Below, piece after piece: positions 1-9,309 of a stretch of 64,000 nt of DNA; the first letter of the stretch is position 1; each line of letters opens with the position of its first letter. Source of the DNA: Tibeticola sediminis. GTDB lineage: Bacteria; Pseudomonadota; Gammaproteobacteria; Burkholderiales; Burkholderiaceae_C. The translations under genes were made by a program, and so were the position numbers. The stretch spans positions 868,001-932,000 of the forward strand of contig NZ_RKQL01000001.1 of the NCBI RefSeq assembly GCF_003843835.1. The letters are read 5' to 3'. Below the pieces are notes generated by a model. The model searched no databases and was not told the DNA's origin. It was given only the letters and a program-made list of their open reading frames with translations.

Positions 1-1
1 C

Positions 2-982
2 GAACAAGGCGGCGTCAACGGCCGCAGGCTCAAACTGCTGATCGAAGACGATGGCTACGATCCCAAGCGCTCGGTGCTCGCGGCGCAAAAGCTCGTTAAC
101 CAAGACAAGATCTTCGCGATGGTCGCGCACCTGGGCACGGCACAGAACATGGCCGCCATGCCGGTGCAGTTCCAGAAGAACGTGATCAACTTTTTCCCGG
201 TTACGGCCGCCCGCGAAATGTACGAGCCCTTCCACCGGCTGAAGTACTCGTTCGCTGCGCCCTATTACGACCAGATGAAGCTGGCGCTGCCCAAGCTGGT
301 CAAGGAAAAGGGCGCGAAGAAGGTCTGCACGATGTACCAGGACGATGAGTTCGGCCTCGAGGTCTTCCGCGGTGCCGAAGAGGGCTTGAAGTCCATCGGC
401 ATGCAGTTTGCCGAAGTCACGACCTTCAAGCGCGGCGCGACCGACTTCTCGTCGCAGATGCAAAAGCTGGCCTCCGCGCAGTGCGACTTCGTCGTGCTCG
501 GCACCATCATCCGCGAAACCATCGGCGGCATCGCCACCGCACGGCGGCTCAACTTCAACCCGACCTTCCTCGGCTCGAGCGCGGCCTACACGGACTTGAT
601 TCACAAGCTCGGTGGCCCCGCGATGAACGGCCTGTACGCGACCATGACCGTGCAGAACCCCTACCTCGACGAAGCCTCGCAACCGATCCGTTTCTGGGCT
701 AACAAATACAAGACCAAGTTCAACGAAGACCCAACCGTCTTTTCGATCTATGGCTACAACGCGGTCGATGCGTTCATCCGGGCCGCGACCAAAGCGGGGC
801 CGAACCTCACGACCGACAGCTTCATCAAAGCCATGGACACCATGGTCATCCCGAGCGACATCTTTGGCAGCCCGGAAATGACCTTCGGGCCGCAGAAACG
901 CCTGGGCAGCAACGCCAGCCGTCTCTCCCAGATCCAGGACGGTCGCTGGAAAGTGGTGTCGGACTACTTCAAGGCGAGTTGA
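2..982 (+). CDS. ABC transporter substrate-binding protein, branched-chain amino acid type (5' truncated)
   Basis: The reading frame is open from the window edge, so the true start and signal peptide lie outside; about 326 residues are visible. The protein has the type 1 periplasmic binding fold of the LivJ/Peripla_BP_6 family: a segment on replacing and mobilising the ligand (GRRLKLLIEDDGYDP), then QKLV near the first lobe, and a second-lobe segment (VCTMYQDDEFGLE). Such proteins capture amino acids, aromatic acids or short amides in the periplasm for a LivHMGF-type importer. No permease or ATPase gene follows, so its partners lie upstream or elsewhere. It is the only gene of this type here and is followed directly by a terminator. 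The substrate cannot be assigned. Confidence 0.85.
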   Translation, partial: EQGGVNGRRLKLLIEDDGYDPKRSVLAAQKLVNQDKIFAMVAHLGTAQNMAAMPVQFQKNVINFFPVTAAREMYEPFHRLKYSFAAPYYDQMKLALPKLVKEKGAKKVCTMYQDDEFGLEVFRGAEEGLKSIGMQFAEVTTFKRGATDFSSQMQKLASAQCDFVVLGTIIRETIGGIATARRLNFNPTFLGSSAAYTDLIHKLGGPAMNGLYATMTVQNPYLDEASQPIRFWANKYKTKFNEDPTVFSIYGYNAVDAFIRAATKAGPNLTTDSFIKAMDTMVIPSDIFGSPEMTFGPQKRLGSNASRLSQIQDGRWKVVSDYFKAS

Positions 983-1004
983 GCCGTTTCACCCCTGTAG
1001 CCAT

Positions 1005-1040
1005 GGGCGGCGCACCGTGAGGGCGCCGCCCTTTTCCTTT
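1005..1040 (+). terminator. Rho-independent terminator after the substrate-binding protein gene
   Basis: GGGCGGCGC at 1005-1013 pairs with GCGCCGCCC at 1023-1031 around a 9-base loop, followed by TTTTCCTTTCC. It begins about 20 bases after the TGA stop at 982 and separates this gene from the convergent minus-strand cluster. Confidence 0.8.
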
Positions 1041-1048
1041 CCTTCGGC

Positions 1049-1549
1049 TCAGGAAACGATGTACGCCGCTGCAGCGCTGGAGAGCAGCTTGCCGTCTTCG
1101 CCGCGAAATTCCATGCGCGTCGTGGCCACGCGCGAACCCAGACGCAGCACCTCGGCCTCCAGGAGGAAGCCGTCACCAATGCCTGGCCGCAGGTAGTCGA
1201 CGCGCAGGTCGATGGTGCCGAGCTTGGCAAATCGGTGCAGCCGCTGGGCCGGCGGTTCGTCCATGTGGCGCGCCCCGATCGCCGCCATGCAGGCGAGCCC
1301 GCCCATGGCGTCGAGCGCGGCGCTGATGACGCCGCCGTGCAGCCGGTTGTAGCTGAAGTGCCCGATGAGCTCGGGCCGCATCTTGATGCGTGCGCGCACA
1401 CGCTCGGGCCGCAGCTCCGTGACCTGCAGGCCGAGCACCCGGTTGAAGACGATGCGCTCTTCGAAAATGGTTTTGAGCCCCTCGATGAATTCGGGCTCGA
1501 AGGCCGCGGGTCGCGGCGGCTCGATCGGCTTGGTGTTGCGTGTCGTCAT
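1049..1549 (-). CDS. PaaI/YigI-family hotdog thioesterase
   Basis: This 166-residue protein is a single hotdog-fold domain. It has the segment LHGGVISAALDAMGG (near residues 90-105), which is the typical substrate-contact helix of PaaI-like acyl-CoA thioesterases, and the central RVDYLRPG strand. It would hydrolyse acyl-CoA esters in the cytoplasm. It is the last gene of the long minus-strand acyl-CoA cluster. A 234-bp family A element lies directly upstream, ending 14 bases before the start codon at 1549, so it may be separated from the P450 gene by that insertion. Its role may be to release CoA from dead-end intermediates; that is inference. Confidence 0.8.
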   Translation of the reverse strand: MTTRNTKPIEPPRPAAFEPEFIEGLKTIFEERIVFNRVLGLQVTELRPERVRARIKMRPELIGHFSYNRLHGGVISAALDAMGGLACMAAIGARHMDEPPAQRLHRFAKLGTIDLRVDYLRPGIGDGFLLEAEVLRLGSRVATTRMEFRGEDGKLLSSAAAAYIVS

Positions 1550-1558
1550 GGGGTGATT

Positions 1559-1802
1559 GTGACCCTAAATCCGGCAGTTGACCGCTTCTCGCTGAATGCA
1601 AGGTGTTGTTGTCTCATTGGTTTTGCTGCGGAGGCGGTTCACCGCTCGGGTGAGCGCTGCGCACCCGGTCGAGCCACCCTCGGGCCCGGGGGCGGCGTTG
1701 CAAATCCTCGCCATGGCCAGCGCCATGGCTGCGGTTTGCGCCTTGCCCGCGCGCCCGATGACGGCCCGCCCGGGCGCGCCCAACTGCCGGATTTAGGGTG
1801 AC
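1559..1802. mobile_element. Family A MITE, copy A1 (with 5-bp target duplication)
   Basis: The element runs 1564-1797 (234 bp). Its ends are perfect inverted repeats: CCTAAATCCGGCAGTTG at the left and the reverse complement at the right. It is flanked by a perfect 5-bp direct repeat, GTGAC, at 1559-1563 and 1798-1802. It has no credible gene of its own. It matches copy A2 at 6244-6478 in inverted orientation over its whole length. Near the middle (about 1690-1745) it holds the palindromic core shared with other elements in the window. CC-type ends with a 5-bp duplication would fit a non-autonomous derivative of an IS1380-like element, but no transposase of that kind is present. Confidence 0.85.
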
Positions 1803-1817
1803 TTGCGGTGAGGGCGT

Positions 1818-3221
1818 TCACGCTCGCGGCTGCACGCGCACCCGAAAACCTGCGGGTTTGAGGGTGAGGGTCTCGACGATGCGCAGCGGGGCGTCCGGTT
1901 CGGCTTCGATCTCGAAATGGGCGAGCATCAGGGCCAGGGCGATCTTGGCTTCCATCATCGCGAACTGCCGACCGATGCACGCGCGCGAGCCATTGCCGAA
2001 GGGTCGATAGGCGTGCGGCGCAATGGCGGCTCGGCGCTCGGGCGAGAAACGCTCGGGGTCGAATCGCTCGGGCTCGTCCCAGACGGCCGGATCGCGGTGC
2101 AGGGCGGGCAGCAGCACCGTGATGCGCCGGTTCTTCCGCACCGGCCAGCGGCCGGCCAGCTGGACGTCCTCGTACGGAGCCACCTGAAACGCGGGGGCGG
2201 TCGGCCAAAGCCTGAGGGTTTCCTCGAGCACCTGCTCGATGTAGACCAGCCGCTCGAGGTCTGCATAGTCGGGCACTTCACGGCCCGCCAACACGGTGTC
2301 GGCTTCGGCACGGGCGCGCGCGAGCACCTCGGGGTTCCGCAGCAAGGCATGCAGCGCGAAGGAGAGCAAACCGCTCGTCGTCTCGTGTCCGGCGATGAGA
2401 AAGGTGATGACCTGGTAACGAATGTTCTCGTCGCTCAGGCGCGCGCCGGTCTTGGGATCCTGGCCCTCGAGCATCAGCGCGAGCAGGTCGCGCACGGGCG
2501 AAGGCTGGGCGCGGCGCTGGCGGATCACCTCGTCCACGACGGCGTGCAGATAGGCAATGTCGCGCTGGAAACGCCGCCGCGCCCGCCAGCGCCACCAACG
2601 CGCGGCACGCGGCTGGGCGGTCCGACGCATCGCCTCCGAGAGAACGCGCACCATCGCGGCGACGAAGGGGTGCGGTGCCTCCCGGCCAAAGGAATCAAAG
2701 CGGTAGTCGAAACCGGCCAGGGCAATCGTGTCGAGCGTGAGCCGCGTCATTTGGTCGGACACGTCGAGCCACTGCCCGCGGCTGCACCGCCCATGCGCGA
2801 GCAGCTGCGATGCCACCTCGATCATCGGTGCGTGATAGGCCTGGCGCGCGCGCTGCCCGAAGGCGGGCACGAGGATGCGGTGTGCGAGCGTCCAGTTGGG
2901 CTCGTCGCCCTCGGCCGTGAAGAGGCCGTCGCCGGCGAGCGCGCGCAGGCTCGACAGCGGTGGGCCCATGGTCTTGCGAAAGCGACGCTCGTCGAGCACC
3001 TCTTCCACGAGGCGGGCGGAGAACACGAAGGGCACGCGGTAGCCCGCGAAGTCGATTTCGAAAATGCCCTCGGGGTAGCCTCGGGCGAGTTCGGTGAAGT
3101 ACTGCGTGAGTCGCCCGCTTGGCAGCTGCGGCAAATGGCCCAGCAGCGGCCAGCGCGGGGGCATCGGCAGCCGCTCGGCCGGTGCAGCCGAGCCAGCGTT
3201 CGAGCGAACGGACATCCCCAT
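1818..3221 (-). CDS. Cytochrome P450, CYP102-like haem domain without fused reductase
   Basis: This 467-residue protein has the P450 signatures in order: an I-helix AGHETTS motif, the K-helix ExxR as EETLRL, and the haem-binding loop FGNGSRACIGRQFA with the axial cysteine near residue 415. The N-terminal half (AGDGLFT, then NW..AHRILVPAFGQ) and the haem loop resemble the haem domain of Bacillus P450BM3 (CYP102), a fatty-acid hydroxylase. There is no FMN/FAD reductase domain and no ferredoxin gene nearby, so its electron donor is elsewhere. I chose the ATG at 3221 (MGMSV); an in-frame GTG at 3287 would add 22 unconvincing residues. It follows the carboxylase gene by 211 bases on the same strand and may oxidise the pathway's hydrophobic substrate. 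Confidence 0.85.
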   Translation of the reverse strand: MGMSVRSNAGSAAPAERLPMPPRWPLLGHLPQLPSGRLTQYFTELARGYPEGIFEIDFAGYRVPFVFSARLVEEVLDERRFRKTMGPPLSSLRALAGDGLFTAEGDEPNWTLAHRILVPAFGQRARQAYHAPMIEVASQLLAHGRCSRGQWLDVSDQMTRLTLDTIALAGFDYRFDSFGREAPHPFVAAMVRVLSEAMRRTAQPRAARWWRWRARRRFQRDIAYLHAVVDEVIRQRRAQPSPVRDLLALMLEGQDPKTGARLSDENIRYQVITFLIAGHETTSGLLSFALHALLRNPEVLARARAEADTVLAGREVPDYADLERLVYIEQVLEETLRLWPTAPAFQVAPYEDVQLAGRWPVRKNRRITVLLPALHRDPAVWDEPERFDPERFSPERRAAIAPHAYRPFGNGSRACIGRQFAMMEAKIALALMLAHFEIEAEPDAPLRIVETLTLKPAGFRVRVQPRA

Positions 3222-3432
3222 CGTCAACGCTCGATCTGGCTCGACGCCAGCGCTTTCATGATCGGCGCGACACCGCTTCCGAACCACGGCACCTGGTTCT
3301 CACAACCATAGGACGACGCCGGCAGCGGCCGTCGGACTCGACCCCAGGCTCGACCGTGGATGCGCATGCGCTTTTCGATGGCAATCCAGATGGTGATTGT
3401 CGCTACATTTTCCATAGCTGCTGACGACCGTT

Positions 3433-5403
3433 TCATGCCGGGGAACCCGCGAAAATCACCAAAATCTGCCCCGGCTGCACCTGCTGGCCGGCTTCCACGG
3501 TCACGCGCTCGATGACGGCGTCGGCCGGGGCCACGAGCGGGTGCTCGATCTTCATACTCTCGATGGTCACCACGGCTGCGCCGCGCGCCACCCGCTCCCC
3601 CGCACGCGCGGCCAGCGCGACGACCCGACCGTTGAACGGCGCGCGCAACTCGCGAGCGGCAGCGCCCGCGTCGGCCCGGGCCGGCGGCTCATGGCTGAGG
3701 TTTTCCAGCTCGAACGCTTCATGACCCCATTGCAGCGCGACCCGCCGCGCGTCGAGCCGCACGAACCACAGCGGCCGGCCGAGATCGCCCACCGTGAGCC
3801 AGCGCGCGCCGCGCGGGCCCCAGGGCCCGATCTGCACGCTGAGACTCCGAGCGCCTGCCTGCCAATCGGCCCAACCCGCTCCCCGCTCGGATAGCACCCC
3901 TTCGATCACCAAATCCGCGACGCGCCACCGCTGGGGCCGAGGGTAGGGCGACGCCAGGGCCTCGGCCGCCGACCGCCCGTCGAGCGCGGCAGCGGCCGCC
4001 GCCGCCTGCATAGCCTCGGGCTCGGCGCAGCATTGGGCGCGCAGCGCCTCGGCCTGCTCGGCGAGGAAAGGAATCCTTGCCTCACCGGCGCGAAACACCG
4101 GGTGGCGCAGGCAGGCCGCGAGGAAAGCCCGATTGCTGGTCAGGCCGAGCAGCACCGTGTCGTCGAGCGCGCGGGCGAGCCGGTCGATGGCCTCATCACG
4201 CGTCGGCGCGTGCGCAATCCATTTGCCCAGCATGGGGTCGTAGTGCGCGCTGACGCTCAGGCCTTCATCGATCGCGTGGTCCAGGCGCAGACCGTCGTCC
4301 GCATTCGGTGCGACAAAGCATTGCACGCGACCGGTCTGCGGCAAGAAATGGGCATCCTCCGCGCACAGACGCACCTCGATCGCGTGCCCGTCAAAGCGGA
4401 TCTGTTCCTGCGTGCAGGGCAGCGGCTCGCCGCGGGCCACACGCAGCTGCCATTCGACGAGGTCGATGCCGGTGCGCAGCTCGGTCACCGGATGCTCCAC
4501 CTGCAGCCGCGTATTCATCTCCATGAAATAAAAACCCGCACCGCCCTCCTCGCCTGGCGGCGCGGATTCGTCGAGCAAAAACTCCGCCGTGCCCGCGCCC
4601 ACATAGCCGGCGGCCCGCGCCAGCGCCACTGCGCAGCGCCCGAGTTCAGCGCGCAAGGCGGGCGTCACCGCCGGGCTGGGCGACTCCTCGATGAGTTTTT
4701 GGTGCCGTCGCTGCACCGAACAGTCGCGCTCGCCCAGGTGCACACAGGCGCCGTGCGCGTCGGCAAAGATCTGCACCTCCACATGGCGGGGCCGGCGCAG
4801 GCCGCGCTCGAGCAGCAACTCGCCGCAGCCGAAAGCCGCCTGTGCCTCCGAGCGCGCGCGCCGCAGCGCCTCGGGCAACGCCGCGGCGTCCTCCACCCAG
4901 CGCATGCCGCGCCCGCCGCCACCGGCAGCCGCCTTGACCATCAAGGGGTATCCGATCCGTTCGGCCTGAGCAAGCAAGGTCGACTCGCTTTGGTCGGCAC
5001 CGAAATACGCGGGCAACACCGGCACGCCCAGCTGCAACGCCAGGGCCTTGGCAGAGGACTTGCTCGCGAGCGCCCGCATGGCCTGCGGCGGCGGCCCGAC
5101 CCAGATCAAGCCGGCCGCGCGCACGGCCTCGGCGAATTCGGCGTTTTCGCTGAGAAAACCATAGCCCGGATGCACCGCGTCGGCACCGCTCACGCGCGCA
5201 GCGGCGATCAGCTGGCCGATGTCGAGATAGGTCTGCGCGGCCGTCTGCCCACCGAGCGCCACGGCCTGGTCGGCTTCGCGCACATGCAGCGCACCGCGGT
5301 CGACCTCGGAATACACCGCCACCGTCGCAAGCCCCATGCGGCGGGCCGTACGCAGCACGCGCCGCGCGATCTCACCACGGTTGGCAACGAGCAGGCACTT
5401 CAA
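3433..5403 (-). CDS. Biotin-containing subunit of an acyl-CoA carboxylase (geranyl- or methylcrotonyl-CoA type)
   Basis: This 656-residue protein has an N-terminal biotin carboxylase domain (KCLLVANRGEIARRV at the start, a glycine-rich ATP loop KAAAGGGGRGMR, and EMNTRLQVEHPVTE) and a C-terminal biotinyl domain with ESMKIEHPL, the lysine being the biotin site. It carboxylates biotin with ATP and bicarbonate and partners with the carboxyltransferase at 7687-9309. The likely start is TTG at 5403, because it overlaps the TGA of the upstream hydratase gene as TTGA; an upstream frame extension to 5451 has no family match. Length and layout fit MccA/LiuD and AtuF. The gene is in the same operon as the hydratase and dehydrogenase. 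Choice between the two substrates rests on neighbours, not on this subunit. Confidence 0.85.
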   Translation of the reverse strand: MKCLLVANRGEIARRVLRTARRMGLATVAVYSEVDRGALHVREADQAVALGGQTAAQTYLDIGQLIAAARVSGADAVHPGYGFLSENAEFAEAVRAAGLIWVGPPPQAMRALASKSSAKALALQLGVPVLPAYFGADQSESTLLAQAERIGYPLMVKAAAGGGGRGMRWVEDAAALPEALRRARSEAQAAFGCGELLLERGLRRPRHVEVQIFADAHGACVHLGERDCSVQRRHQKLIEESPSPAVTPALRAELGRCAVALARAAGYVGAGTAEFLLDESAPPGEEGGAGFYFMEMNTRLQVEHPVTELRTGIDLVEWQLRVARGEPLPCTQEQIRFDGHAIEVRLCAEDAHFLPQTGRVQCFVAPNADDGLRLDHAIDEGLSVSAHYDPMLGKWIAHAPTRDEAIDRLARALDDTVLLGLTSNRAFLAACLRHPVFRAGEARIPFLAEQAEALRAQCCAEPEAMQAAAAAAALDGRSAAEALASPYPRPQRWRVADLVIEGVLSERGAGWADWQAGARSLSVQIGPWGPRGARWLTVGDLGRPLWFVRLDARRVALQWGHEAFELENLSHEPPARADAGAAARELRAPFNGRVVALAARAGERVARGAAVVTIESMKIEHPLVAPADAVIERVTVEAGQQVQPGQILVIFAGSPA

Positions 5404-6230
5404 GGCGCGTCTCCATCGTGGCGCTGGGAAGCCTCCCGGGGCTCGGCCCAAGGCGATGCAGCGCGGCGGGCGAACGCGCGCAGGCCCGCAGCCGCCTCCG
5501 GCCCGCGCAGCGCTGCGGCGAAGGCACGCGCCGCCTCGTCACGCAGGTCGGGCAGCGGCGCAGACAGCCGCGCGAGCAGCCGCTTGGTGACCGCCACCGC
5601 GCCGGGGGCGGCCGCGCGCGCCTCGCCAATCGCCTCGGCCACGGAGGCATCGAGCGCCCCATCGGGCACGATCTGATCCACGAGGCCCAGGGCCTGCGCC
5701 TCGGATGCCGACCAACGACGGCCTGACAGCAGGCACAGGCGCGCGCCACGGTCGCCGAGCCGACGCCAGACATAGGGCGCGATTTGCGCCGGCGGCAGCC
5801 CCAGGGTCACTTCGGGCGCGGCAAACACCGAGCGCGCCGTCGCGAGCACCCGGTCCGCGCAGCAGACGAGCCCGAGCCCGCCGCCCACGGCCGGACCATC
5901 GACCGCCACCAGCAGCTGCTGCGGCAAGCTGCTCAACGCATGCAGCACGTCGCCAAAGCCGCGATTGAGCGCGACGAGCGGATCGTCTTCCCCCTCGGCC
6001 AAGGGCTGGCCGATGAGGTGGGCGAACTGGCCCAGGCTGCCGCCCGAGCAAAACGCGCCGTCCGAGCCCGCAAGCACGACGAGGCGCAAAGCCGCATCGG
6101 CCTGGGCGCGCAACGCGGCCTCGTAGAGCGCGAGCACCATCGCATCGCTGAGCGCGTTGCGTGAAGCCGGATCGTGCAGCGTCCAGCGCTCCACGTCGCC
6201 TTGTCGTTCGATCTGCAGGCAGGTGTGCAT
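5400..6230 (-). CDS. Enoyl-CoA hydratase/isomerase family protein of the carboxylase cluster (AtuE/LiuC-like)
   Basis: This 276-residue crotonase-fold protein has the oxyanion-hole segments (GSDGAFCSGG and AVDGPAVGGGLGLVCCADRV) and the FAAPEVTLGLPPAQIAPYV segment in which the first catalytic glutamate is kept. In atu and liu clusters the equivalent enzyme hydrates isohexenylglutaconyl-CoA or 3-methylglutaconyl-CoA, the product of the carboxylase. The C-terminal 25 residues are a charged tail. Its TGA stop overlaps the TTG start of the carboxylase subunit gene. A family A element sits directly upstream, ending 13 bases before this start codon, so translation starts close to a strong hairpin. 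Confidence 0.8.
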   Translation of the reverse strand: MHTCLQIERQGDVERWTLHDPASRNALSDAMVLALYEAALRAQADAALRLVVLAGSDGAFCSGGSLGQFAHLIGQPLAEGEDDPLVALNRGFGDVLHALSSLPQQLLVAVDGPAVGGGLGLVCCADRVLATARSVFAAPEVTLGLPPAQIAPYVWRRLGDRGARLCLLSGRRWSASEAQALGLVDQIVPDGALDASVAEAIGEARAAAPGAVAVTKRLLARLSAPLPDLRDEAARAFAAALRGPEAAAGLRAFARRAASPWAEPREASQRHDGDAP

Positions 6231-6238
6231 CGCGAGGT

Positions 6239-6473
6239 CTCAGCCTAAATCCGGCAGTTGGGCGCGCCTGGGCGGGTCGTCATCGGGCGCGCGGGCAAGG
6301 CGCAAACCACAGCCATGGCGCTGGCAATGGCGAGGATTTGCAACGCCGCCCCCGCGCTCGAGGGCGACTCGAACGGGTGCGCAGCGCTCATCCAAACGGT
6401 GAAGGGCCTGCGCACCGAAAATTGCTGAAACATCAACATCTTGCGTTTCACGAGAAGCGGTCAACTGCCGGTT

Positions 6474-6483
<10 letters not shown>
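6239..6483. mobile_element. Family A MITE, copy A2
   Basis: The element runs 6244-6478 (235 bp), with CCTAAATCCGGCAGTTG at the left and a nearly perfect inverted copy at the right (one or two changes, giving CCGGTTTTAGG). The flanks are CTCAG and CTCGG, a 5-bp duplication with one mismatch. It is an inverted copy of A1. It lies in the gap between two genes of one operon, and its right end contributes the TAA stop codon (6474-6476) of the acyl-CoA dehydrogenase gene. The palindromic core shared with other elements is at about 6300-6342. Confidence 0.85.
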
Positions 6484-7652
<1,169 letters not shown>

Positions 7653-7686
7653 GTCGGGGCTCCTCGGGGATGGGGTCTCGTTGGGT

Positions 7687-9309
7687 CTACATGCGCGCGA
7701 CGCCAAACTGCACGGGGTGCGGCGTCCGCCGCTCGGCCTCGCGCACCGTGTCGAGGCAGAACCGAAGCACGGCGCGCGTGTCGCGCGGGTCGATCACACC
7801 GTCGTCGAGCACGAGGCCACTGGTGTAGAACGCATCGGCTTGCGCTTCGAAATTGCGCTCGATCGCTTGCGACTGCGCCTGGAGCTGCGCTCGAACCTCG
7901 GTCGCGTCGATCGCCAGGCCTTTGCGCGCGAGCCCGGCCTCGGCCACGATCTGCATCGTCCGGGCGGCCTGCTCCCCGCCCATCACCGCGGTGCGCGCAT
8001 GGGGCCAGGAAAAGAGGAAGCGGGGCGCAAAGCCTCGGCCACACATGCCGTAGTTACCGGCCCCAAAGCTCGCGCCACACTGGACGGTGATCTGGGGCAC
8101 CGTGGCCAGCGTCACCGCCTGGATCATCTTGCTGCCGTGTTTGATCATCCCGCTTTGCTCGCTGTCGCGGCCGACCATGTAGCCCGTGGTGTTCTGCAGG
8201 TAAATGATCGGTGCCCCGAGTTGGCACATCCACTGGATGAAATGGGTGGCCTTGTTGGCACCGGGCACGTCGATCGGGCCGTTGTTCGTGACGATGCCCA
8301 CCGGATGCGTGCCGATGGCTGCTTGCAGGCAGACCGTACCCGGCCCAAAGAGCGGCTTGAACTCGAGAAACGCCGAGCCGTCGACGATGCGCGCCACGAT
8401 CTCGCGCATGTCCACCGGCTCTCGATGGTGCTGCGGCATGAGGCCGAGCAGGTCCTCGGCCGCATAAATCGGCTCGGGTGCGGCGACCGGCTCTGGCGCC
8501 TGCCAGCCGGTACGCGCGACGATCTCGCGCGCGAGGCCCAGCGCGTGACGGTCGTCTTCGGCGAGCGCTTCGCCGAGACCCGAGACGGCAGTGTGCATCT
8601 CCGCGCCGCCCAGTTCCTCTTCAGTGGCGATTTCACCGGTTGCCGCCTTGAGCAAAGGCGGACCCGCCAAGAAGGCGCGCGAGCGGCCCCGCACCATGAT
8701 GACGACGTCCGACAGCCCCGGCATGTAGGCGCCACCGGCCGTGCCCGATCCGTGCTGCACGGTGATCACGGGCACGCCCGCCGCCGACAGGCGCGCGAGG
8801 TTGCGAAACAGCCCGCCGCCCAGCACGAAGCCCTCGACCTGATATTTCATAAGGTTTGCGCCCGCGCTTTCGACGAGGTGCACGAAGGGCAGGCGGTTCT
8901 GCAGCGCGATTTCCTGTACGCGCAGGATCTTCTCCAGACCGCGCGGCTGGATCGCCCCCGCGTCGATACCCGAGTCGCTGGCCACGACCATGCAGCGCAC
9001 GCCGGCCACGAAGCCGATTCCGGCCAACAGCCCACCCCCCGGCACAGAGCGCTCGGGATCCGCCTGGTCTTGCAGGTAACCCGCGAGGGTGCACAAGGGC
9101 AGGAACGGCCGCCCCGGGTCGAGCAGCAGCCCCACGCGCTCGCGCGGCAGCAACTGTCCCCGGCGGTGGAACACGGGAGCGGCCTGGGCCGACACGGCGG
9201 CGGCACGGGCTTCGAGCGCGCGCAGCCGTTCGATGCGCGCACGCATCGCGGCGGCCCGCGCCTGCGCGGCCGGATCGGTGGGGTCGAAAGCGCTCACGTA
9301 GGGCGTCAC
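7687..9309 (-). CDS. Acyl-CoA carboxylase carboxyltransferase subunit (AtuC/LiuB type)
   Basis: This 540-residue protein has the two crotonase-like halves of the biotin-dependent carboxyltransferase family. The N half includes LVESAGANL and the oxyanion segment GSGTAGGAYMPGLSD; the C half includes GSKMIQAVTLATVPQITVQ and GASFGAGNYGMCGR. It transfers carbon dioxide from biotin to the gamma carbon of a branched enoyl-CoA. MCC and GCC beta subunits are reported to differ by a Phe/Gly change in the acyl pocket; here the segment after the SAGANL loop carries glycines (VLGGGLFRN). That, with the neighbours, favours geranyl-CoA. The GTG start overlaps the SDR stop as GTGA. Confidence 0.85.
   Translation of the reverse strand: MTPYVSAFDPTDPAAQARAAAMRARIERLRALEARAAAVSAQAAPVFHRRGQLLPRERVGLLLDPGRPFLPLCTLAGYLQDQADPERSVPGGGLLAGIGFVAGVRCMVVASDSGIDAGAIQPRGLEKILRVQEIALQNRLPFVHLVESAGANLMKYQVEGFVLGGGLFRNLARLSAAGVPVITVQHGSGTAGGAYMPGLSDVVIMVRGRSRAFLAGPPLLKAATGEIATEEELGGAEMHTAVSGLGEALAEDDRHALGLAREIVARTGWQAPEPVAAPEPIYAAEDLLGLMPQHHREPVDMREIVARIVDGSAFLEFKPLFGPGTVCLQAAIGTHPVGIVTNNGPIDVPGANKATHFIQWMCQLGAPIIYLQNTTGYMVGRDSEQSGMIKHGSKMIQAVTLATVPQITVQCGASFGAGNYGMCGRGFAPRFLFSWPHARTAVMGGEQAARTMQIVAEAGLARKGLAIDATEVRAQLQAQSQAIERNFEAQADAFYTSGLVLDDGVIDPRDTRAVLRFCLDTVREAERRTPHPVQFGVARM

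Noticed and set aside
3222-3287. N-terminal extension of the P450 to GTG 3287
   Set aside because: The extra 22 residues have no P450 features; ATG 3221 is closer to the PRWPLLG start of the domain.
5404-5451. ATG 5451 as start of the biotin carboxylase subunit
   Set aside because: Adds 16 residues without homology and a 52-base overlap; TTG 5403 gives the typical KCLLVANRGE start and a TTGA overlap.
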